DNA of 6,823 nucleotides from the NCBI GenBank assembly GCA_031276475.1, contig JAISMZ010000264.1, positions 1-6,823 on the forward strand, read 5' to 3'. This document shows positions 1 to 4,358 of the stretch, piece after piece (position 1 is the first letter of the stretch; every line of letters begins with the position of its first letter). Source of the DNA: Coriobacteriales bacterium. Lineage in GTDB: Bacteria > Actinomycetota > Coriobacteriia > Coriobacteriales > UBA8131. The notes under the pieces were generated by a model. The model saw nothing but the letters and a program-made list of their open reading frames with translations. It did no database searches and was not told the origin of the DNA. Made by a program: the position numbers and the translations under genes.

Positions 1-1
1 C

Positions 2-211
2 CTGCTGCTTAATGCCGCACTGCCGGCGATAATCGTCTGCGGGGTGGTAATGCTGGGAGGCGTGTTGGTCACCCTTTACGGCCGCGCCCGCCTCGCCCGC
101 GACCGCGACCTTTCCAACACCGCGATAACCCTGGTGGTGATGCTGTTGGCACTGGCGGCCCAGTTTGGCCTGACCTATCTGTTCACCACTGCCGGGGTGA
201 TTGGCGTTTAG
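2..211 (+). CDS. C-terminal fragment of an unidentified membrane protein
   Basis: An open frame enters from the left edge and stops at TAG 209-211, giving 69 residues. It contains two hydrophobic segments, roughly residues 7-25 (ALPAIIVCGVVMLGGVLVTL) and 43-60 (ITLVVMLLALAAQFGLTYLF). They are joined by a basic loop rich in Arg and Asp (around GRARLARDRDLS), as in a hairpin of two membrane helices at the end of a polytopic transporter. The next gene's ATG lies one base after this stop, so the two are probably co-transcribed and translationally coupled. The helix-basic loop-helix layout resembles the end of the following transporter, but the sequence match is too weak to claim paralogy. No family motif is visible in the fragment, so no function is assigned. 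The start lies outside the window. Confidence 0.62.
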   Translation: MLLNAALPAIIVCGVVMLGGVLVTLYGRARLARDRDLSNTAITLVVMLLALAAQFGLTYLFTTAGVIGV

Positions 212-212
212 G

Positions 213-1640
213 ATGGCAACCCGCAAAGAACAAAGACGGCGCGGCGAGCGCCCCAGTACGGCGAGCGCAGCGAGCGCGGCGAGCCTGGCGGGGGAGCGCC
301 CCGGCGCGGCGAGCGCGACGACAGCAGCAGGGGAGCGCCCCGGCGCGACCGGCATGGCATCGCCTGCGGCAGCCGCGGCGGCAGGGGAGCGCCTCCCGGC
401 AACCCCCGCCCGCAAAAAGCCGCTGTTGCTGCTTATCCTCGCCGCCGCCGGCCCTGGCATTATCGCCGAGCTGGCTGGCAACGACGCCGGCGGCATCTCC
501 ACTTTCTCGGTTGCCGGTGCCAGCTTTGGTTACCACGTGCTTTGGACCGTGCCCGTGGCGATGCTCTTCTTGATGGTTGTGCAGGAATGCGCCGCACGGA
601 TGGGTGCCCAGACCGGCAAGGGCTTTGCCGCGCTGATCCGCGAGAACTTTGGCGTCCGGCTGACCAGTTTAGCGATGTGCGCGCTGCTGGTCTCCAATAC
701 AGCTACTACATTAAGCGAATTTGCGGGCATCGCAGCGGCAATGGAGCTCTTCGGCGTTAACAAATACATCAGCGTGCCGGTGGCCGGCCTTGCCGTCTGG
801 GCGCTTTTGATGAGCGGCTCCTACCGCCGCACCGAGCGGGTATTTCTGGTCATCTCGCTGGTCTTTGTCACCTACGTGGCGGCGGCCTTTCTCAGCGGGC
901 CGGCCTGGGGCGAGGTCGCAATGAACACCGTGGTGCCGCAGCTGGTCTTTGACAAAGGCTTCTTTGCCCTGGTAATCGCAATAATCGGCACGACCATCGC
1001 GCCCTGGATGATCTTCTTTGGCCAGAGTAATGTTGTGGAGAAGGGCGCCCAGATTCGCGAGTTGTTCCTCCAACGTGTGGACGTCTTCTCCGGGGCGGTG
1101 GCGGCCTGCCTGGTGGTCTGGTTCATCATCATCACCACCGCGACGGTACTCTACGGCCAGGGCATCGCGGTAGACGACGCGGCTGCCGCAGCGCGGGCGT
1201 TGGAGCCGATGGTTGGCCCCTTTGCCGAGCAGCTGTTTGCCATCGGCCTGCTGGGCGCCTCGTTTCTGGCGGCCTGCGTGCTGCCCCAGACCACCGCCTA
1301 TGCGCTTTGCGAGGCCTTTGGCTGGGAGCGCGGCGCCGACCGCAGCTGGGCAGAAGCGCCGGTCTATAAAACGCTGCTGACGGCGGTCATCGCCATCGGC
1401 TGCTTTGTGGTGCTGGTTCCCGGGATAGACCTGATGGGCATCATGCTCACCGCCCAGGTGATAAACGGCGTCCTTTTGCCTGTGCTGCTGGTCTTCATGC
1501 TGCGCCTGGCCAACAACCGCCGCGTGATGGGCGCCTATCGCAACGGTCGCCTGGCCAACAGCCTGACCACCGTGGCCATCGTCGTGGTAATCGCCCTCAC
1601 CGCCATCCTCTTTGTGATGCAGGCTTTGGGATTGGGTTAG
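213..1640 (+). CDS. NRAMP/SLC11-like divalent metal transporter, NRMT (Mg2+) type
   Basis: Predicted polytopic inner-membrane carrier of 475 residues with about 11 hydrophobic segments from residue 70 on. The NRAMP core is recognisable: TM1 is GPGIIAELAGNDAGGIS (residues 80-96) and TM6 is TTIAPWMIFFGQSN, starting near residue 260. Classical Mn2+/Fe2+ NRAMPs have DPGN in TM1 and MPH in TM6. Here the Asp (D91) is kept, Asn is replaced by Gly (G94), Met by Ala (A263) and His by Trp (W265). From memory of the family, loss of the soft Met ligand and the Asn characterises NRAMP-related magnesium transporters (NRMT), studied in Eggerthella lenta and Clostridium, so Mg2+ (perhaps also Mn2+) is the inferred substrate. 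Residues 1-69 are a low-complexity, Ala-rich extension with four GER motifs. ATG 213 follows the upstream stop by one base. A TTG at 201 and an ATG at 354 (Met48) are alternative starts; Met48 would remove most of the extension. No terminator is seen after the gene. Confidence 0.88.
   Translation: MATRKEQRRRGERPSTASAASAASLAGERPGAASATTAAGERPGATGMASPAAAAAAGERLPATPARKKPLLLLILAAAGPGIIAELAGNDAGGISTFSVAGASFGYHVLWTVPVAMLFLMVVQECAARMGAQTGKGFAALIRENFGVRLTSLAMCALLVSNTATTLSEFAGIAAAMELFGVNKYISVPVAGLAVWALLMSGSYRRTERVFLVISLVFVTYVAAAFLSGPAWGEVAMNTVVPQLVFDKGFFALVIAIIGTTIAPWMIFFGQSNVVEKGAQIRELFLQRVDVFSGAVAACLVVWFIIITTATVLYGQGIAVDDAAAAARALEPMVGPFAEQLFAIGLLGASFLAACVLPQTTAYALCEAFGWERGADRSWAEAPVYKTLLTAVIAIGCFVVLVPGIDLMGIMLTAQVINGVLLPVLLVFMLRLANNRRVMGAYRNGRLANSLTTVAIVVVIALTAILFVMQALGLG
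291..347 (+). repeat. Direct repeat in the N-terminal extension of the NRAMP-like gene
   Basis: The 18-mer ggggagcgccccggcgcg occurs at 291-308 and again at 330-347, exactly 39 nt (13 codons) apart, encoding the repeated GERPGA. Looser copies of the GER-coding unit lie near 243-253 and 386-396. The period is a multiple of three, so copy-number changes would lengthen or shorten the extension without a frameshift. Confidence 0.7.
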
Positions 1641-1678
1641 CAACACCCCCTTCACGCTATGCTCTGATGCCTTTTCTG

Positions 1679-1687
1679 TGGTATTGT
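1679..1687 (+). promoter_or_regulatory. Predicted extended -10 promoter for the CCG protein gene, leaderless layout
   Basis: TGG followed by TATTGT (1682-1687) fits an extended -10 (TGn-TAnnnT). Seven bases then separate it from ATG 1695, which would place the transcription start at or next to the A of the start codon. No Shine-Dalgarno sequence precedes this ATG. No convincing -35 is visible, as is usual for extended -10 promoters. This is a motif-based prediction. Confidence 0.42.
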
Positions 1688-1694
1688 TGCTCTT

Positions 1695-2630
1695 ATGAAA
1701 ACTGATGCCGGAGATGCAACAGAGGCGCTGCGGGCTTACCGCACGGATTGCCAGCCAAATTTCTTTACCGAGACGCGGGCGCGGCTGGGTATTGAATATG
1801 AGGAGCCCCGAGGCGTCTGCTCAACGCTTTTTTGGCCGGGCTGTGCATTGGCAAGCTACAGTCAGGCGCTGACCGAGTCGGTCTACAACTGGCTGCGTGA
1901 GCGCGGTTTGGCCGACGCGATGACGGCGCGCTGCTGCGGTAATATCTTGGCTTTTTCGGCTGCGCCACACGAGCGCCAGGATTTTGCCGCCACACTTAAG
2001 GGCTTTTTTACCGCGCACGGCGTCCGGCGCGTCGTTACCGTCTGTCCGAACTGCTTTTACGGATTGCGCGAGCTTATGGCGGACGTGCTGGAGGTTCGCA
2101 TTCTCAGCGATCTTTTGTTTGAGCAGGGGATGAGGCTGACGCCGGAGTTGCTCGGCGCACGTTCGGTGGCGATTCACGACTCCTGTCCCGACCGTCGCCA
2201 CGGCGTCATCGCCGCCTCGGTGCGCTCACTTTGCGAAGGTTTGGAGATCCGCGAGCTTGCGCACAACCGCCAACACTCGCTTTGCTGCGGCCTGGGCAAG
2301 CTGCTCTTCATCACCGCTCCGGCCGCCAGTGAGCGGCTGCGCAGCGGGCGTCTCAGGGAGTTTTGCGACAGCGGGGCCGAGGTTTTGCTCTGCTACTGCA
2401 TGTCGTGTGCCCAGGCCTTTCAGTATCCTGCGCGCGACGGCGCGAACACCGCCGGCGGCGCAGGGGACGACGGCGCAGGGGACGACGGCGCGAACACCGC
2501 CGACGGTGTGGGGGGCTGCGGCGCTGCGCATGACGGTGCGAACACCGCTGCGCCTCTTCGCGCATTGCACTATCTGGAACCGCTCTTCGATTGTTCCGTT
2601 GATTGGGCGGCGCTGCGCACGGATATCTGA
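1695..2630 (+). CDS. Twin-CCG-domain iron-sulfur protein (heterodisulfide reductase B-like)
   Basis: A 311-residue soluble protein with two cysteine-rich CCG domains of the type found in HdrB, GlpC and LldE (Pfam 'Cysteine-rich domain', CX~30CCX~35CXXC). Domain 1: C50 (in WPGCA), C80-C81 (RCCGN), C117 and C120 (VCPNC). Domain 2: C164 (HDSCPD), C197-C198 (LCCGLG), C235 and C238 (CYCMSC). All ten cysteines of the two motifs are present. In HdrB such motifs bind unusual non-cubane [4Fe-4S] clusters, so electron transfer or thiol/disulfide chemistry is likely. Substrate and partner are unknown. No ferredoxin domain, membrane helix or signal peptide is visible, and no flavin or ferredoxin partner is encoded nearby, so it may act alone or with distant subunits. 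Residues about 246-286 are a Gly/Ala/Asp/Asn repeat insert between the last cluster cysteine and the conserved-looking tail (HYLEPLFD). The ATG is favoured because a -10-like box sits at leaderless distance before it. Confidence 0.85.
   Translation: MKTDAGDATEALRAYRTDCQPNFFTETRARLGIEYEEPRGVCSTLFWPGCALASYSQALTESVYNWLRERGLADAMTARCCGNILAFSAAPHERQDFAATLKGFFTAHGVRRVVTVCPNCFYGLRELMADVLEVRILSDLLFEQGMRLTPELLGARSVAIHDSCPDRRHGVIAASVRSLCEGLEIRELAHNRQHSLCCGLGKLLFITAPAASERLRSGRLREFCDSGAEVLLCYCMSCAQAFQYPARDGANTAGGAGDDGAGDDGANTADGVGGCGAAHDGANTAAPLRALHYLEPLFDCSVDWAALRTDI
2436..2549 (+). repeat. 48-nt in-frame tandem repeat inside the CCG protein gene
   Basis: The 18-mer gacggcgcgaacaccgcc starts at 2436 and 2484, and a copy with two base changes starts at 2532, a strict 48-nt (16-codon) period that encodes DGANTA each time. 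Inside the first unit a perfect 15-nt tandem (caggggacgacggcg at 2461-2475 and 2476-2490) encodes AGDDG twice. All periods are multiples of three, so the frame is kept. The block encodes a flexible Gly/Ala/Asp loop. Confidence 0.85.
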
Positions 2631-2636
2631 TATTCT
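2628..2636 (+). promoter_or_regulatory. Predicted extended -10 promoter of the cytX transcript
   Basis: TGA followed by TATTCT (2631-2636) forms an extended -10, and its TGA is also the stop codon of the upstream CCG gene. The expected start of transcription, about 7 nt downstream, is near 2643, where helix P1 of the riboswitch begins (2644). That agreement supports the prediction. No clear -35 is seen. Confidence 0.45.
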
Positions 2637-2643
2637 TATCCAC

Positions 2644-2735
2644 ATCATTCAGGGGAGCAGTCCGCTGCTGAGATCGGGCATTAGCCCGGACCCTTATTAC
2701 CTGATTTGGGCAATGCCAACGTAGGGAGAAGTGAT
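2644..2735 (+). promoter_or_regulatory. TPP riboswitch (THI element) controlling cytX
   Basis: The conserved thiamine-pyrophosphate aptamer elements occur in order: GGGG at 2652-2655, CTGAGA at 2668-2673, GACCCTT at 2689-2695, ACCTGAT at 2699-2705, and CAATGCCAACGTAGGGA at 2711-2727. Visible helices are: P1, ATCATT (2644-2649) with AGTGAT or nearby (2730-2735); P2, GGGG with CCC (2691-2693); P3, GCAG-TCCG-CTGC (2657-2668); an optional hairpin CGGGC-ATTA-GCCCG (2675-2688); P5, TTGG (2706-2709) with CCAA (2716-2719), a compensated change from the usual CTGG/CCAG. The ligand-binding segments CTGAGA and the CAATGCC region are intact, the latter differing from the usual consensus at only a few positions. 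The start codon follows P1 directly, so no separate expression platform fits. The 3' strands of P4 and P1 carry the ribosome binding site, implying that bound TPP blocks translation. Confidence 0.95.
2723..2728 (+). promoter_or_regulatory. Shine-Dalgarno of cytX embedded in the TPP aptamer
   Basis: AGGGAG ends 7 nt before ATG 2736 and decides that start over the TTG at 2706, which lies inside the aptamer. The same bases are the conserved GTAGGGA of the riboswitch: AGG (2723-2725) can pair with CCT (2700-2702) in P4, and the following bases run into P1. Ligand-stabilised folding would therefore hide the site directly. Confidence 0.8.
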
Positions 2736-4001
2736 ATGAATAAGATTGTTCGCGCCTCTGCTTCCACCTCCACCTTTACCAGCGCGCTGATCTGGTTTGG
2801 CGCCGCAGTTTCCATCGCCGAGATACTCACCGGCATGCTTATCGCGCCGTTGGGCCTCGCCGGTGGCCTGGGTGCGATTCTGCTCGGGCACCTGATTGGC
2901 GGCATCCCGCTGCTGCTGGCCGGACTGATTGGTGCCCAGACCGGGCAAAACGCGATGGGGACGGTCAAGCGGGCCTTTGGCTTTGGGGGTGGTGCGCTCT
3001 TCTCACTGCTCAACGTCGTGCAACTGGTGGGCTGGACCGCGGTGATGATAGCCGCCGGCGCCGCGGTTGCACAGCAGGTGTTTGCCCTTGCCTGGCCCTG
3101 GCTTTGGCCGGCCATCATCGCGGCGCTGATCATCGTCTGGATCACGGTGGGTAATCGGGGGTTGACGATTCTCAGCGTGGTCTCGGTTATGGCGCTGCTG
3201 GTTTTATCGGTGATGCTCAGTCTGGAGGTGTTTGCCGGTGCGCTGCCGGGGCTGGGTGCGCTGATGGGCGGCGGTGCGCCGGGCACTGCGGCCGCAGAAG
3301 CGGCGGGCAGCGATGTGGTAGCGGCGGCGGCGCAGGAAGCCGGCGGCATCAGCTTTGGTACCGCCGTTGAGCTCTCGGCAGCGATGCCGCTCAGCTGGTT
3401 GCCGCTGATTTCTGATTACACTCGCCGTGCCGCGCACAAAACTGCGTCCCCCGTGGTCAGCGTCGCCACTTATTCCCTCGTCAGCTGTTGGATGTTCAGC
3501 ATCGGCCTGGGTGTGGTGCTCTTCACGCAGGCGGATGATCTCGCCGCCGTGTTTCTGGCGAGTGGCCTGGGTCTGGCTGCCCTGTTCACGGCCGTTCTCT
3601 CCACCACTACGACGACCTTTCTGGACGCCAATTCCGCAGGGGAAAGCGCAAGCAGCATATTCCCTCGCGTCAACGCCAAAGCGGCTGCCTGCGTCGCCTG
3701 CCTGCTTGGGCTGGTGATTGCTCTTGTCGCTCCGTCCAGCAGCTATGAGGAATTCCTCTACCTGATAGGTTCCGTTTTTGCGCCGATGTCGGCCGTCCAG
3801 ATCGTCGACTACTTTATTCTTAAAAATGATAGCTCAGCCAAGCCCTGCAACGTGACGAACCTGGCTGTCTGGGCAGTGGGTTTTGTGGGCGCGCGCCTGC
3901 TCGTTGGCAGCGAGACGGTAATCGGCATCTCGCTGCCGGTAATGCTTGCCTGCGCGGCACTGGCGCTGCTGGTTGCAGGCGCCCGCCGTCTGCTGCGGTG
4001 A
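2736..4001 (+). CDS. cytX: CytX-type NCS1 permease, putative hydroxymethylpyrimidine (thiamine precursor) transporter
   Basis: A 421-residue polytopic membrane protein of the nucleobase:cation symporter-1 family (cytosine/purine permease-like). Typical blocks are WFGAAVSIAEILTG (residues 20-33), NVVQLVGWTAVMI (93-105), SWLPLISDYTR (220-230) and STTTTTFLDANSAGES (289-304), with about 12 hydrophobic segments. CytX proteins are the NCS1 members found with thiamine genes and THI elements, and are thought to import the thiamine pyrimidine precursor HMP. The TPP riboswitch directly upstream points to this substrate rather than cytosine. No thiamine biosynthesis gene is adjacent, consistent with salvage. 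The start at ATG 2736 is set by AGGGAG 7 nt upstream. Residues about 177-204 form a Gly/Ala-rich loop that looks like an expansion. The substrate is inferred from regulation and family, not from transport residues. The gene stands as a single cistron, with its own predicted promoter overlapping the stop of the preceding gene. Confidence 0.92.
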   Translation: MNKIVRASASTSTFTSALIWFGAAVSIAEILTGMLIAPLGLAGGLGAILLGHLIGGIPLLLAGLIGAQTGQNAMGTVKRAFGFGGGALFSLLNVVQLVGWTAVMIAAGAAVAQQVFALAWPWLWPAIIAALIIVWITVGNRGLTILSVVSVMALLVLSVMLSLEVFAGALPGLGALMGGGAPGTAAAEAAGSDVVAAAAQEAGGISFGTAVELSAAMPLSWLPLISDYTRRAAHKTASPVVSVATYSLVSCWMFSIGLGVVLFTQADDLAAVFLASGLGLAALFTAVLSTTTTTFLDANSAGESASSIFPRVNAKAAACVACLLGLVIALVAPSSSYEEFLYLIGSVFAPMSAVQIVDYFILKNDSSAKPCNVTNLAVWAVGFVGARLLVGSETVIGISLPVMLACAALALLVAGARRLLR

Positions 4002-4031
4002 TGGCCCAGAGGGGCGGCAGGGCGTGAGAGC

Positions 4032-4096
4032 CAACAGAGAACCGTCCCCTGTCCGCTCCCGCCCCCTTCCATCTTGTCCGCCCCCTTTCCAGGCGC
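4032..4096. repeat. C-rich intergenic stretch with REP-like motif
   Basis: Between cytX and the tRNA there is no gene. The stretch holds AGAGAACCGTCCCCTGTCC (4036-4054), whose reverse complement (GGGGACGG followed by TTCTCT) resembles short dispersed intergenic repeats I recall from many bacterial genomes. It is followed by a degenerate direct repeat: GTCCGCTCCCGCCCCCTTCC from 4051 and GTCCGCCCCCTTTCC from 4076. GGGGAC-type words recur at the right end of the window. Calling it a REP remnant is inference. Confidence 0.3.
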
Positions 4097-4101
4097 AGTT
4101 A

Positions 4102-4110
4102 TGCTATACT
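4102..4110 (+). promoter_or_regulatory. Predicted extended -10 promoter of tRNA-Asn
   Basis: TGC followed by TATACT (4105-4110) is a good extended -10. Transcription would start near 4117, about 15 nt before the mature tRNA 5' end. No -35 at the usual distance is recognisable in the C-rich upstream sequence. Confidence 0.55.
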
Positions 4111-4131
4111 TCCCCAACGCGCAAGCGCCAT

Positions 4132-4206
4132 TCCTCGGTAGCTCAATGGCAGAGCAATCGGCTGTTAACCGATTTGTTGTAGGTTCGAGTCCTACCCGGG
4201 GAGCCA
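4132..4206 (+). tRNA. tRNA-Asn (anticodon GTT), CCA encoded
   Basis: A full cloverleaf folds. The acceptor stem is TCCTCGG (4132-4138) with CCGGGGA (4196-4202), containing one U-G pair. The D arm is GCTC (4141-4144) with GAGC (4152-4155). The anticodon stem is ATCGG (4157-4161) with CCGAT (4169-4173), and the loop CTGTTAA places GTT at 4164-4166, which reads Asn codons. The variable loop has five bases. The T arm is GTAGG (4179-4183) with CCTAC (4191-4195) and the loop TTCGAGT. G4203 is the discriminator base and CCA (4204-4206) is encoded. The gene appears to be a single transcription unit with its own promoter and terminator. Its 3' end is duplicated downstream. Confidence 0.97.
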
Positions 4207-4214
4207 AGCTGGTG

Positions 4215-4241
4215 ACGCCCCGCCTCTGGCGGGGCGTTTTT
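4215..4241 (+). terminator. Rho-independent terminator of tRNA-Asn
   Basis: ACGCCCCGCC (4215-4224), loop TCT and GGCGGGGCGT (4228-4237) form a perfect 10-bp GC-rich stem directly followed by a T run (4237-4241), 8 nt after the tRNA CCA. Confidence 0.95.
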
Positions 4242-4251
4242 GGATGTGCGT

Positions 4252-4300
4252 CCGGGTAGGACTCTACCTTAACAACAGGCGAGTCCTACCCGGGGAGCCA
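4252..4300. repeat. tRNA-Asn 3'-end duplication within an inverted repeat
   Basis: Positions 4280-4300 repeat 4186-4206 (T loop, T stem, acceptor strand, discriminator and CCA of tRNA-Asn) without a mismatch over 21 bases. In front of this copy, 4252-4264 (CCGGGTAGGACTC) is the exact inverted complement of 4281-4293. The reverse complement of about 4252-4277 also resembles the tRNA from the anticodon-arm end to the acceptor (TTGTT, AGGT, GAGTCCTACCCGG). The result is a 13-bp palindrome with a 16-nt loop built from two tRNA 3' pieces facing each other. The direct copy looks like an attachment-site scar or the relic of a second tRNA gene. No integrase is in the window. Confidence 0.75.
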
Positions 4301-4308
4301 GATTACTC

Positions 4309-4345
4309 ACAACTCAGGCAAATTGCTTGAGTTGTTTACTTTTCT
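4309..4345. terminator. AT-rich hairpin between the convergent units, possible terminator
   Basis: ACAACTCAGGCAA (4309-4321) and TTGCTTGAGTTGT (4323-4335) can form a near-perfect 13-bp stem with one G-U pair as + strand RNA (an A-C mismatch on the other strand). A T-rich tail (TTTACTTTT) follows on the + side. A further outer match, TTACTCA (4303-4309) with TGAGTAA (4348-4354), nests around it. It lies just past the patatin stop codon and is well placed to end transcription from either side, although a poly-T tail is visible only on the + strand. Confidence 0.5.
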
Positions 4346-4358
4346 ACTGAGTAAGGAC

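Noticed and set aside
201..212. TTG at 201 as start of the NRAMP-like gene.
   Set aside because: It overlaps the upstream stop and has the only Shine-Dalgarno-like bases (GGGGTGA, 194-200) abutting it with no spacing. ATG 213 fits the usual one-base coupling better.
711..1655. A 314-codon open frame on the - strand opposite the NRAMP-like gene.
   Set aside because: Its product is rich in His, Gln, Gly and Asp with no hydrophobic core or motif, as expected for the antisense of a GC-rich membrane-protein gene. The + strand frame has clear family motifs.
2436..2549. CRISPR-like array from the evenly spaced repeats.
   Set aside because: There are three short imperfect copies in frame inside a coding region, and the spacers are themselves repetitive. 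There are no cas genes.
2257..2724. A 155-codon + strand frame overlapping the CCG gene and the riboswitch.
   Set aside because: It is out of frame with the ten-cysteine protein, runs through the riboswitch and has no recognisable motif.
2706..2735. TTG at 2706 as start of cytX.
   Set aside because: It lies inside the conserved TPP aptamer. ATG 2736 has AGGGAG at ideal spacing.
4002..4131. Intrinsic terminator for cytX.
   Set aside because: No GC-rich hairpin followed by a T run is found between the cytX stop and the tRNA promoter, only C-rich repeats.
4250..4300. A second tRNA gene after tRNA-Asn.
   Set aside because: Only the T-loop-to-CCA part is present in direct orientation. There is no acceptor 5' strand, D arm or anticodon arm.
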